A DNA stretch of 64,000 nucleotides. Source: Bimastos eiseni. Its lineage: Eukaryota > Annelida > Clitellata > Crassiclitellata > Lumbricidae. Shown piece by piece: positions 46,007 to 60,300 of this stretch. The notes under the pieces are model-generated. The model saw only the letters and a program-made list of their open reading frames with translations. It was not told the DNA's origin and ran no database searches. Each line of letters begins with the position of its first letter. Position 1 is the stretch's first letter. The stretch is taken from positions 51,698,068-51,762,067 of the forward strand of contig OY365806.1 in assembly GCA_959347315.1 (NCBI GenBank). Direction: 5' to 3'. A program made the translations under genes and the position numbers.

Positions 46007-48470
46007 CACCATCTTCCATCAGCCACCATCTTCCATCAGCCACCATATTCCCTCAGCCACCATCTTCCATCAGCCACCATCTTCCATCAGCCACCCTCTT
46101 CCGTCAGTCACCATCTTCCATCAGCCACCATTTTCCATCAGTCACCCTCTTCCCTCAGTCACCATCTTCCATCAGCCACCATCTTTCATCAGCCACCATC
46201 TTCTTTCAGCCACCATCCTTAGCCAGCCACCTTCTTCCATCAGCCACCCTCTTCCCTCAGCCACCATCTTCCATCAGCCACCATCTTTCATCAGCCACCA
46301 TCTTCCCCCAGCCACCATCCTTAGCCAGCCACCCTCTTCCATCAGCCACCCTCTTCCCTCAGCCACCATCTTCCCTCAGCCACCATGTTTCATTAGTCAC
46401 CATCCTCCATCAGCCACCATCTTTCATCAGCCACCATCTTCTTTCAGCCACCATCCTTAGCCAGCCACCCTCTTCCATCAGCCACCCTCTTCCCTCAGCC
46501 ACCATCTTCCATCAGCCACCATCTTTCATCAGCCACCATCTTCCCCCAGCCACCATCCTTAGCCAGCCACCCTCTTCCATCAGCCACCCTCTTCCCTCAG
46601 CCACCCTCTTCCATCAGAAACCATCTTCCCTCAGCCACCATCCTTAGCCAGCCACCCTCTTCCATCAGTCACCATCTTCCCTCAGTCACCATCTTTCATC
46701 AGTCACCCTCTTCCTTCAGTCACCATCTTCCATCAGCCACCATCTTTCATCAGCCACCATTTTCCATCAGCCACCATTTTCCATCAGCCACCATCTTTCA
46801 TCAGCCACCATCTTCCATCAGCCACCATCTTCCATCAGCCACCATCCTCCATCAGCCACCATCTTCCCTCAGTCACCATCTTCCATCAGCCACCATCTTT
46901 CATCAGCCACCCTCTTCCTTCAGTCACCATCTTCCATCAGCCACCATTTTCCATCAGCCACCATCTTTCATCAGCCACCATCTTCCATCAGCCACCATCT
47001 TCCATCAGCCACCCTCTTCCGTCAGTCACCATCTTCCATCAGCCACCATTTTCCATCAGTCACCCTCTTCCCTCAGTCACCATCTTCCATTAGCCACCAT
47101 CTTTCATCAGCCAACATCTTCTTTCAGCCACCATCCTTAGCCAGCCACCCTCTTCCATCAGCCACCCTCTTCCCTCAGCCACCATCTTCCATCAGCCACC
47201 TTGTTTCATCAGCCACCATCTTCCACCAGCCACCATCTTCCATTAGCCACCATCTTCCATCAGCCACCATCTTCCATCAGCCACCCTCTTCCGTCAGTCA
47301 CCATCTTCCATCAGCCACCATTTTCCATCAGTCACCCTCTTCCCTCAGTCACCATCTTCCATCAGCCACCATCTTTCATCAGCCACCATCTTCTTTCAGC
47401 CACCATCCTTAGCCAGCCACCTTCTTCCATCAGCCACCCTCTTCCCTCAGCCACCATCTTCCATCAGCCACCATCTTTCATCAGCCACCATCTTCCCCCA
47501 GCCACCATCCTTAGCCAGCCACCCTCTTCCATCAGCCACCCTCTTCCCTCAGCCACCATCTTCCCTCAGCCACCATGTTTCATTAGTCACCATCCTCCAT
47601 CAGCCACCATCTTTCATCAGCCACCATCTTCTTTCAGCCACCATCCTTAGCCAGCCACCCTCTTCCATCAGCCACCCTCTTCCCTCAGCCACCATCTTCC
47701 ATCAGCCACCATCTTTCATCAGCCACCATCTTCCCCCAGCCACCATCCTTAGCCAGCCACCCTCTTCCATCAGCCACCCTCTTCCCTCAGCCACCCTCTT
47801 CCATCAGAAACCATCTTCCCTCAGCCACCATCCTTAGCCAGCCACCCTCTTCCATCAGTCACCATCTTCCCTAAGTCACCATCTTTCATCAGTCACCCTC
47901 TTCCTTCAGTCACCAACTTCCATCAGCCACCATCTTTCATCAGCCACCATTTTCCATCAGCCACCATTTTCCATCAGCCACCATCTTTCATCAGCCACCA
48001 TCTTCCATCAGCCACCATCTTCCATCAGCCACCATCTTCCATCAGCCACCATCTTCCCTCAGTCACCATCTTCCATCAGCCACCATCTTTCATCAGCCAC
48101 CCTCTTCCTTCAGTCACCATCTTCCATCAGCCACCATTTTCCATCAGCCACCATCTTTCATCAGCCACCATCTTCCATCAGCCACCATCTTCCATCAGCC
48201 ACCCTCTTCCGTCAGACACCATCTTCCATCAGCCACCATTTTCCATCAGTCACCCTCTTCCCTCAGTCACCATCTTCCATTAGCCACCATCTTTCATCAG
48301 CCAACATCTTCTTTCAGCCACCATCCTTAGCCAGCCACCCTCTTCCATCAGCCACCCTCTTCCCTCAGCCACCATCTTCCATCAGCCACCATGTTTCATC
48401 AGCCACCATCTTCCACCAGCCACCATCTTCCATTAGCCACCATCTTCCATCAGCCACCATCTTCCATCAG

Positions 48471-51318
48471 CCACCATCTTCCCTCAGCCACCATTTTCCA
48501 TCAGCCACCCTCTTCCCTCAGTCACCATCTTCCATCAGCCACCGTTTTCGATCAGCCACCCTCTTCCCTCAGCCACCATCTTCCATCAGCCACCCTTTTC
48601 CCTCAGTCACCATCTTCCGGCAGCTACTATCTTCCATCAGCCACCATCTCCCATGAGCAACCACCTTCCATCAGTCACCCTCTTCCCTCAGTTACCATCT
48701 TCCCTCAGTCACCATCTTCCCTCAGTCACCATCTTTCATCAGTAGCCCTCTTCCCTCAGTCACCATCTTCCATCAGCCACCATCTTTCATCAGTCACCCT
48801 CTTCCCTCAGCCACCATCTTCCATCAGCCACCATCTTCCATCAGCCACCATCTTGCATCAGTCACCATCTTCCATCAGCCACCATCTTTCATCAGCCACC
48901 ATCTTCTTTCAGCCACCATCCTTAGCCAGCCACCCTCTTCCATCAGCCACCCTCTTTCCACAGCCACCATCTTCCATCAGCCACCATGTTTCATCAGCCA
49001 CCATCTTCCACCAGCCACCATCTTCCATCAGCCACCATCTTCCATCAGCCACCATCTTCCATCAGCCACCATCTTCCCTCAGTCACCATCTTTCATCAGC
49101 CACCATCTTCCATCATCCACCATCTTTCATCAGCCACCATCTTCCATCAGCCACCATCTTCCATCAGCCACCATATTCCCTCAGCCACCATCTTCCATCA
49201 GCCACAATCTTCCATCAGCCACCCTCTTCCGTCAGTCACCATCTTCCATCAGCCACCATTTTCCATCAGCCACCCTCTTCCCTCGGCCACCATCTTCCAT
49301 CATCCACCGTCTTCCATAGCCACAATTTCCATCAGCCACCCTTTTCTCTGTCACCATCTTTCGGCAGCCACCATGTTCTCTCAGCCACCCTCTTCCATCA
49401 GCCACCATCTTCCCTCAGCCACCATCCTTAGCCAGCCAACCTCTTCCCTCAGTCACCATCTTCCCTCAGTCACCATCTTTCATCAGTCACCCTCTTCCCT
49501 CAGTCACCATCTTCCATCAGCCACCATCTTTCATCAGCAACCATCTTCCCTCAGCCACCATCCTTAGCCAGCCACCCTCTTCCATCAGCCACCCTCTTCC
49601 CTCAGCCACCATCTTCCATCAGTCATCATTTTCCATCAGCCACCCTCTTCCCTCAGTCACCATCTTCCATCAGCCACCATTTTCCATCATCCACCCTCTT
49701 CCCTCGGCAACCATCTTTCATCAGCCACCATCTTCCCTCAGCCACCATCCTTAGCCAGCCACCCTCTTCCATCAGCCACTCTTTTCCCTCAGCCACCATC
49801 TTCCATCAGCCACCATCTTCCATCAGCCACCATCTTCCCTCAGTCACCATCTTCCATCAGCCACCATCTTTCATCAGCCACCCTCTTCCTTCAGCCACCA
49901 TCTTCCCTCAGCCACCATTTTCCATCAGCCACCCTCTTCCCTCAGTCACCATCTTCCATCAGCCACCGTTTTCGATCAGCCACCCTCTTCCCTCAGCCAC
50001 CATCTTCCATCAGCCACCCTTTTCCCTCAGTCACCATCTTCCGGCAGCTACTATCTTCCATCAGCCACCATCTCCCATGAGCAACCACCTTCCATCAGTC
50101 ACCCTCTTCCCTCAGTTACCATCTTCCCTCAGTCACCATCTTCCCTCAGTCACCATCTTTCATCAGTAGCCCTCTTCCCTCAGTCACCATCTTCCATCAG
50201 CCACCATCTTTCATCAGTCACCCTCTTCCCTCAGCCACCATCTTCCATCAGCCACCATCTTCCATCAGCCACCATCTTGCATCAGTCACCATCTTCCATC
50301 AGCCACCATCTTTCATCAGCCACCATCTTCTTTCAGCCACCATCCTTAGCCAGCCACCCTCTTCCATCAGCCACCCTCTTTCCACAGCCACCATCTTCCA
50401 TCAGCCACCATGTTTCATCAGCCACCATCTTCCACCAGCCACCATCTTCCATCAGCCACCATCTTCCATCAGCCACCATCTTCCATCAGCCACCATCTTC
50501 CCTCAGTCACCATCTTTCATCAGCCACCATCTTCCATCATCCACCATCTTTCATCAGCCACCATCTTCCATCAGCCACCATCTTCCATCAGCCACCATAT
50601 TCCCTCAGCCACCATCTTCCATCAGCCACAATCTTCCATCAGCCACCCTCTTCCGTCAGTCACCATCTTCCATCAGCCACCATTTTCCATCAGCCACCCT
50701 CTTCCCTCGGCCACCATCTTCCATCATCCACCGTCTTCCATAGCCACAATTTCCATCAGCCACCCTTTTCTCTGTCACCATCTTTCGGCAGCCACCATGT
50801 TCTCTCAGCCACCCTCTTCCATCAGCCACCATCTTCCCTCAGCCACCATCCTTAGCCAGCCAACCTCTTCCCTCAGTCACCATCTTCCCTCAGTCACCAT
50901 CTTTCATCAGTCACCCTCTTCCCTCAGTCACCATCTTCCATCAGCCACCATCTTTCATCAGCAACCATCTTCCCTCAGCCACCATCCTTAGCCAGCCACC
51001 CTCTTCCATCAGCCACCCTCTTCCCTCAGCCACCATCTTCCATCAGTCATCATTTTCCATCAGCCACCCTCTTCCCTCAGTCACCATCTTCCATCAGCCA
51101 CCATTTTCCATCATCCACCCTCTTCCCTCGGCAACCATCTTTCATCAGCCACCATCTTCCCTCAGCCACCATCCTTAGCCAGCCACCCTCTTCCATCAGC
51201 CACTCTTTTCCCTCAGCCACCATCTTCCATCAGCCACCATCTTCCATCAGCCACCATCTTCCCTCAGTCACCATCTTCCATCAGCCACCATCTTTCATCA
51301 GCCACCCTCTTCCTTCAG
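48471..51318 (+). repeat. 1,424-bp tandem duplication within the array
   Basis: Copies at about 48471-49894 and 49895-51318. Rare markers such as ACCGTTTTCGATCAG (48541 and 49965) and CATGAGCAACCACC recur at exactly 1,424 bp, which is 84 units minus the 4-bp deficit of one register-breaking cassette. Long runs are identical. Confidence 0.9.
49290..49390 (+). repeat. register-breaking cassette (type example of 21)
   Basis: Units of 16, 16 and 15 bp (CCACCGTCTTCCATAG, CCACAATTTCCATCAG, CCACCCTCTTCTCTG), then TCACCATCTTTCGGCAG and often an ATG-containing unit CCACCATGTTCTCTCAG. Net loss is 4 bp. I count 21 cassettes by the marker ATAGCCACA: near 40.70, 49.32, 50.74, 51.99, 52.38, 53.13, 54.07, 54.44, 55.27, 56.02, 56.45, 57.21, 57.65, 58.26, 58.83, 59.10, 60.59, 61.01, 62.69, 63.06 and 63.52 kb. 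Confidence 0.9.
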
Positions 51319-54300
51319 TCACCATCTTCCATCAGCCACCATTTTCCATCAGCCACCATCTTTCATCAGCCACCATCTTCCATCAGCCACCATCTTCCAT
51401 CAGCCACCCTCTTCCGTCAGTCACCATCTTCCATCAGCCACCATTTTCCATCAGTCACCCTCTTCCCTCAGTCACCATCTTCCATTAGCCACCATCTTTC
51501 ATCAGCCAACATCTTCTTTCAGCCACCATCCTTAGCCAGCCACCCTCTTCCATCAGCCACCCTCTTCCCTCAGCCACCATCTTCCATCAGCCACCATGTT
51601 TCATCAGCCACCCTCTTCCACCAGCCACCATCTTCCATTAGCCACCATCTTCCATCAGCCACCATCTTTCATCAGCCACCATCTTCCCTCAGCCACCATC
51701 CTTAGCCAGCCACCATCTTCCATCAGCCACCATCTTCCATCAGCCACCATCTTCCATCAGCCACCATCTTCCCTCAGTCACCATCTTTCATCAGCCACCA
51801 TCTTCCATCAGCCACCATCTTTCATCAGCCACCATCTTCCATCAGCCACCATATTCCCTCAGCCACCATCTTCCATCAGCCACCATCTTCCATCAGGTAC
51901 CCTCTTCCGTCAGTCACCATCTTCCATCAGCCACCATTTTCCATCAGCCACCCTCTTCTCTCGGCCACCATCTTCCATCAGCCACCGTTTTCCATAGCCA
52001 CAATTTCCATCAGCCACCCTCTTCTCTGTCACCATCTTTCGGCAGCCACCATGTTCTCTCAGCCACCCTCTTCCATCAGCCACCATCTTCCCTCAGCCAC
52101 CACCCTTAGCCAGCCACCCTCTTCCCTCAGTCACCCTCTTCCCTCAGTCACCATCTTCCATCAGCCACCATCTTTCATCAGCCACCATCTTCCCTCAGCC
52201 ACCATCCTTTGCCAGCCACCCTCTTCCATCAGCCACCCTCTTCCCTCAGCCACCATCTTCCATCAGCCACCATCTTTCCTCAGCCACCATCCTTAGCCAG
52301 CCACCCTCTTCCATCAGCCACCCTCTTCCCTCAGCCACCATCTTCCATCAGTCACCATTTTCCATCATCCACCGTCTTCCATAGCCACAATTTCCATCAG
52401 CCACCCTCTTCTCTGTCACCATCTTTCGGCAGCCACCATGTTCTCTCAGCCACCCTCTTCCATCAGCCACCATCTTCCCTCAGCCACCATCTATCATCAG
52501 TAACCCTCTTCCCTCAGTCACAATCTTCCATCAGCCACCACCTTTCATCAGCCACCATTTTCTCTCATCCACCATCCTTAGCCAGCCACCCTCTTCCCTC
52601 AGCCACCATCTTCCATCAGCCACCATCTTCCATCAGCCACCCTCTTCCCCCGGCCACCATCTTCCCTCAGCCACCATCCTTAGCCAGCCACCCTCTTTTC
52701 TCAGTCACCCTCTTCCCTCAGTCACCATCTTCCATCAGCCACTATCTTTCATCAGCCACCATCTTTTCTCAGCCACCATCCTTAGCCAGCCACCCTCTTC
52801 CATCAGCCACCCTCTTCCCTCAGCCACCATTTTCCATCAGCCACCATCTTTCCTCAGCCACCATCCTTAGCCAGCCACCCTCTTCCATCAGCCACCCTTT
52901 TCCCTCAGCCACCATCTTCCATCAGCCACCATCTTTCCTCAGCCACCATCGTTGGCCCGCCACCCTCATCCATCAGCCACCCTCTTCCCTCAGCCACCAT
53001 CTTCCATCAGTCACCATTTTCCATCAGCCACCCTCTTCCCTCAGTCCCCATCTTCCATCAGCCACCATTTTCCATCAGCCACCCTCTTCCCTCGGCCACC
53101 ATCTTCCATCATCCACCGTCTTCCATAGCCACAATTTCCATCAGCCACCCTCTTCTCTGTCACCATCTTTCGGCAGCCACGATGCTCTCTCAGCCACCCT
53201 CTTCCATCAGCCACCATCTTCCCTCAGCCACCATCTTTCATCAGTCACCCTCTTCCCTCAGTCACCATCTTCCATCAGCCACCATCTTTCATCAGCCACC
53301 ATCTTCCCTCAGCCACCATCCTTAGCCAGCCACCCTCTTCCATCAGCCACCCTCTTCCCTCAGCCACCATCTTCCATCAGCCACCATCTTTCATCAGCCA
53401 TCATCTTCCCCCAGCCACCATCCTTAGCCAGCCACCCTCTTCCATCAGCCACCCTCTTCCCTCAGCCACCATCTTCCATCAGCCACCATCTTTCATCAGC
53501 CACCATCTTCCATCAGTCACCATCTTCCATCAGCCACCATCTTCCCTCAGCCACCATCTTTCATCAGTAACCCTCTTCCCTCAGTCACCATCTTCCATCA
53601 GCCACCATCTTTCATCAGCCACCATCTTCCCTCAGCCACCATCCTTAGCCAGCCACCCTCTTCCATCAGCCACCATCTTCCATCAGCCACCATCTTTCAT
53701 CAGCCACCATCTTCCATCAGCCACCATCTTCCATCAGCCACCATCTTTCATCAGCCACCATCTTCCCTCAGCCACCATCCTTAGCCAGCCACCATCTTCC
53801 ATCAGCCACCATCTTCCATCAGCCACCATCTTCCATCAGCCACCATCTTCCCTCAGTCACCATCTTTCATCAGCCACCATCTTCCATCAGCCACCATCTT
53901 TCATCAGCCACCATCTTCCATCAGCCACCATATTCCCTCAGCCACCATCTTCCATCAGCCACCATCTTCCATCAGCCACCCTCTTCCGTCAGTCACCATC
54001 TTCCATCAGCCACCATTTACCATCAGCCACCCTCTTCCCTCGGCCACCATCTTCCATCAGCCACCGTCTTCCATAGCCACACTTTCCATCAGCCACCCTC
54101 TTCTCTGTCACCATCATTCGGCAGCCACAATGTTCTCTCAGCCACCCTCTTCCATCAGCCACCATCTTCCATCAGCCACCATCTTTCATCAGCCAGCATC
54201 TTCCATCAGCCACCCTCTTCCCTCAGCCACCATCTTCCATGAGCCACCATCTTTCCTCAGCCACCATCCTTAGCCTGCCACCCTCTTCCATCAGCCACCC

Positions 54301-57300
54301 TCTTCCCTCAGCCACCATCTTCCAACAGTCACCATTTTCCATCAGGCACCCTCTTCCCTCAGTCACCATCTTCCATCAGCCACCATTTTCCATCAGCCAC
54401 CCTCTTCCCTCGGCCACCATCTTCCATCATCCACCGTCTTCCATAGCCACAATTTCCATCAGCCACCCTCTTCTCTGTCACCATCTTTCGGCAGCCACCA
54501 TGTTCTCTCAGCCACCCTCTTCCATCAGCCACCATCTTCCCTCAGCCACCATCTTTCATAAGTAACCCTCTTCCCTCAGTCACCATCTTCCATCAGCCAC
54601 CATCTTTCATCAGCCACCATCTTCTCTCAGCCACCATCCTTAGCCAGCCACCCTCTTCCATCAGCCACCCTCTTCCCTCAGCCACCATCTTCCCTCAGCC
54701 ACCATCTTCCATCAGCCACCATCTTTCATCAGCCACCATCTTCCATCAGCCACCATCTTCCATCAGCCACCATCTTTCATCAGCCACCCTCTTCCCTCAG
54801 CCACCATCTTCCATCAGCCACCAACTTTCATCAGCCACCATCTTCCATCAGCCACCATCTTCCATCAGCCACCATCTTCCATCAGCCACCATCTTCCATC
54901 AGCCACCATCTTCCCTCAGTCACCATCTTTCATCAGCCACCATCTTCTCTCAGCCACCATCCTTAGCCAGCCACCCTCTTCCATCAGCCACCCTCTTCCC
55001 TCAGCCACCATCTTCCCTCAGCCACCATCTTCCATCAGCCACCATCTTTCATCAGCCACCATCTTCCATCAGCCACCATCTTCCATCAGCCACCATCTTC
55101 CATCAGCCACCCTCTTTCCTCAGCCACCATCTTCCATCAGCCACCAACTTTCATCAGCCACCATCTTCCATCAGCCACCATCTTCCATCAGCCACCATCT
55201 TCCATCAGCCACCATTTACCATCAGCCACCCTCTTCCCTCGGCCACCATCTTCCATCAGCCACCGTCTTCCATAGCCACAATTTCCATCAGCCACCCTCT
55301 TCTCTGTCACCATCATTCGGCAGCCACAATGTTCTCTCAGCCACCATCTTCCCTCAGCCACCATCTTTCATAAGTAACCCTCTTCCCTCAGTCACCATCT
55401 TCCATCAGCCACCATCTTTCATCAGCCACCATCTTCTCTCAGCCACCATCCTTAGCCAGCCACCCTCTTCCATCAGCCACCCTCTTCCCTCAGCCACCAT
55501 CTTCCCTCAGCCACCATCTTCCATCAGCCACCATCTTTCATCAGCCACCATCTTCCATCAGCCACCATCTTCCATCAGCCACCATCTTTCATCAGCCACC
55601 CTCTTCCCTCAGCCACCATCTTCCATCAGCCACCAACTTTCATCAGCCACCATCTTCCATCAGCCACCATCTTCCATCAGCCACCATCTTCCATCAGCCA
55701 CCATCTTCCATCAGCCACCATCTTCCCTCAGTCACCATCTTTCATCAGCCACCATCTTCCATCAGCCACCATCTTTCATCAACCACCATCTTCCATCAGC
55801 CACCATCTTCCATCAGCCACCATCTTCCATCAGCCACCATCTTCCATCAGCCACCATCTTCCATCAGCCACCATCTTCCCTCAGTCACCATCTTCCATCA
55901 GCCACCATCTTTCATCAGCCACCCTCTTCCTTCAGTCACCATCTTCCATCAGCCACCATTTTCTATCAGCCACCCTCTTCCCTCGGCCACCATCTTCCGT
56001 CATCCACCGTCTTTCATAGCCACAATTTCCATCAGCCACCCTCTTCTCTGTCACCCTCTTCCATCAGCCACCGTCTTCCATCAGCCACCATCTTTCATCA
56101 GCCACCATCTTCCATCAGCCACCATCTTCCATCAGCCACCATATTCCCTCAGCCACCATCTTTCATCAGGCACCATCTTCCCTCAGCCACCATCTTTCCC
56201 AGCCACCCTCTTCCATCAGCCACCCTCTTCCCTCAGCCACCATCTTCCATCAGCAACCATCTTTCCTCAGCCACCATCCTTAGCCTGCCACCCTCTTCCA
56301 TCAGCCACCCTCTTCCCTCAGCCACCACCTTCCAACAGTCACCATTTTCCATCAGGCACCCTCTTCCCTCAGTCACCATCTTCCATCAGCCACCATTTTC
56401 CATCAGCCACCCTCTTCCCTCGGCCACCATCTTCCATCATCCACCGTCTTCCATAGCCACAATTTCCATCAGCCACCCTCTTCTCTGTCACCATCTTTCG
56501 GCAGCCACCATGTTCTCTCAGCCACCCTCTTCCATCAGCCACCATCTTCCCTCAGCCACCATCTTTCATCAGTAACCCTCTTCCCTCAGTCACCATCTTC
56601 CATCAGCCACCATCTTTCATCAGCCACCATCTTCTCTTAGCCACCATCCTTAGCCAGCCACCCTCTTCCATCAGCCACCCTCTTCCCTCGGCCACCATCT
56701 TCCCTCAGCCACCATCTTCCATCAGGCACCATCTTTCATCAGCCACCATCTTCCATCAGCCACCATCTTCCATCAGCCACCATCTTTCATCAGCCACCCT
56801 CTTCCCTCAGCCACCATCTTCCATCAGCCACCAACTTTCATCAGCCACCATCTTCCATCAGCCACCATCTTCCATCAGCCACCATCTTCCATCAGCCACC
56901 CTCTTCCATCATCCACCCTCTTCCATCAGCCACCATATTCCCTCAGCCACCATCTTTCATCAGCCACCATCTTCCCTCAGCCACCATCTTTACCCAGCCA
57001 CCATCTTCCATCAGCCACCATCTTCCATCAGCCACCATCTTCCATCAGCCACCATCTTCCATCAGCCACCATCTTCCCTCAGTCACCATCTTCCATCAGC
57101 CACCATCTTTCATCAGCCACCCTCTTCCTTCAGTCACCATCTTCCATCAGCCACCATTTTCCATCAGCCACCCTCTTCCCTCGGCCACCATCTTCCGTCA
57201 TCCACCGTCTTTCATAGCCACAATTTCCATCAGCCACCCTCTTCTCTGTCACCCTCTTCCATCAGCCACCATCTTCCATCAGCCACCATCTTTCATCAGC

Positions 57301-60300
57301 CACCATCTTCCATCAGTCACCATCTTCCATCAGCCACCATATTCCCTCAGCCACCATCTTTCATCAGGCACCATCTTCCCTCAGCCACCATCTTTACCCA
57401 GCCACCCTCTTCCATCAGCCACCCTCTTCCCTCAGCCACCATCTTTCATCAGCCACCATCTTTCCTCAGCCACCATCCTTAGCCTGCCACCCTCTTCCAT
57501 CAGCCACCCTCTTCCCTCAGCCACCACCTTCCAACAGTCACCATTTTCCATCAGGCACCCTCTTCCCTCAGTCACCATCTTCCATCAGCCACCATTTTCC
57601 ATCAGCCACCCTCTTCCCTCGGCCACCATCTTCCATCATCCACCGTCTTCCATAGCCACAATTTCCATCAGCCACCCTCTTCTCTGTCACCATCTTTCGG
57701 CAGCCACCATGTTCTCTCAGCCACCCTCTACCATCAGCCACCATCTTCCCTCAGCCACCATCTTTCATCAGTAACCCTCTTCCCTCAGTCACCATCTTCC
57801 ATCAGCCACCATCTTCCATCAGCCACCATCTTTCATCAGCCACCCTCTTCCCTCAGCCACCATCTTCCATCAGCCACCAACTTTCATCAGCCACCATCTT
57901 CCATCAGCCACCATCTTCCATCAGCCACCATCTTCCATCAGCCACCATCTTCCATCAGCCACCATCTTCCCTCAGTCACCATCTTTCATCAGCCACCATC
58001 TTCCATCAGCCACCATCTTTCATCAACCACCATCTTCCATCAGCCACCATCTTCCATCAGCCACCATCTTCCATCAGCCACCATCTTCCATCAGCCACCA
58101 TCTTCCATCAGCCACCATCTTCCCTCAGTCACCATCTTCCATCAGCCACCATCTTTCATCAGCCACCCTCTTCCTTCAGTCACCATCTTCCATCAGCCAC
58201 CATTTTCCATCAGCCACCCTCTTCCCTCGGCCACCATCTTTCGTCATCCACCGTCTTTCATAGCCACAATTTCCATCAGCCACCCTCTTCTCTGTCACCA
58301 TCTTCCGGCAGCCACCATGTTCTCTCAGCCACCCTCTTCCATCAGCCACCCTCTTTTCTGTCACCATCTTTCGGCAGCCACCATGTTCTCTCAGCCACCC
58401 TCTTCCATCAGCCACCATATTCCCTCAGCCACCATCCTTAGCCAGCCACCCTCTTCCCTCAGTCACCATCTTCCCTCAGTCACCATCTTTCATCAGTCAC
58501 CCTCTTCCCTCAGTAACCATCTTCCATCAGCCACCATCTTCCATCAGCCACCATCTTCCATCAGCCACCATCTTCCATCAGCCACCATCTTCCATCAGCC
58601 ACCATCTTCCCTCAGTCACCATCTTTCATCAGCCACCATCTTCCATCAGCCACCATCTTTCATCAGCCACCATTTTCCATCAGCCACCATATTCCCTCAG
58701 CCACCATCTTCCATCAGCCACCATCTTCCATCAGCCACCCTCTTCCGTCAGTCACCATCTTCCATCAGCCACCATTTACCATCAGCCACCCTCTTCCCTC
58801 GGCCACCATCTTCCATCAGCCACCGTCTTCCATAGCCACAATTTCCATCAGCCACCCTCTTCTCTGTCACCATCATTCGGCAGCCACAATGTTCTCTCAG
58901 CCACCCTCTTCCATCAGCCACCATCTTCCATCAGCCACCATCTTCCATCAGCCACCATCTTCCCTCAGTCACCATCTTCCATCAGCCACCATCTTTCATC
59001 AGCCACCCTCTTCCTTCAGTCACCATCTTCCATCAGCCACCATTTTCCATCAGCCACCCTCTTCCCTCGGCCACCATCTTCCGTCATCCACCGTCTTTCA
59101 TAGCCACAATTTCCATCAGCCACCCTCTTCTCTGTCACCATCTTCCGGCAGCCACCATGTTCTCTCAGCCACCCTCTTCCATCAGCCACCCTCTTTTCTG
59201 TCACCATCTTTCGGCAGCCACCATGTTCTCTCAGCCACCCTCTTCCATCAGCCACCATATTCCCTCAGCCACCATCCTTAGCCAGCCACCCTCTTCCCTC
59301 AGTCACCATCTTCCCTCAGTCACCATCTTTCATCAGTCACCATCTTCCATCAGCCACCATCTTCCATCAGCCACCATATTCCCTCAGCCACCATCTTCCA
59401 TCAGCCACCCTCTTCCGTCAGTCACCATCTTCCATCAGCCACCATTTTCCATCAGTCACCCTCTTCCCTCAGTCACCATCTTCCATCAGCCACCATCTTT
59501 CATCAGCCACCATCTTCCCTCAGCCACCATCCTTAGCCAGCCACCCTCTTCCATCAGCCACCCTCTTCCCTCAGCCACCATCTTCCATCAGCCACCATCT
59601 TTCATCACCCACCATCTTCCCCCAGCCACCATCCTTAGCCAGCCACCCTCTTCCATCAGCCACCTTCTTCCCTCAGCCACCATCTTCCATCAGCCACCAT
59701 CTTCCCTCAGCCACCATCTTTCATCAGTCACCCTCTTCCCTCAGTCACCATCTTCCATCAGCCACCATCTTCCATCAGTCACCATTTTCCATCAGTCACC
59801 CTCTTCCCTCAGTCACCATCTTCCATCAGCCACCATCTTTCATCAGCCACCATCTTCCCTCAGCCACCATCCTTAGCCAGCCACCTTCTTCCATCAGCCA
59901 CCCTCTTCCCTCAGCCACCATCTTCCATCAGCCACCATCTTTCATCACCCACCATCTTCCCCCAGCCACCATCCTTAGCCAGCCACCCTCTTCCATCAGC
60001 CACCTTCTTCCCTCAGCCACCATCTTCCATCAGCCACCATCTTCCCTCAGCCACCATCTTTCATCAGTCACCTTCTTCCCTCAGTCACCATCTTCCATCA
60101 GCCACCATCTTCCATCAGCCACCATCTTCCATCAGCCACCATCTTCCCTCAGTCACCATCTTTCATCAGCCACCATCTTCCATCAGCCACCATCTTCCAT
60201 CAGTCACCATCTTCCCTCAGTCACCATCTTCCATCAGCCACTATTTTTCATCAGCCACCATCTTCCCTCAGCCACCATCCTTAGCCAGCCACCCTCTTCC

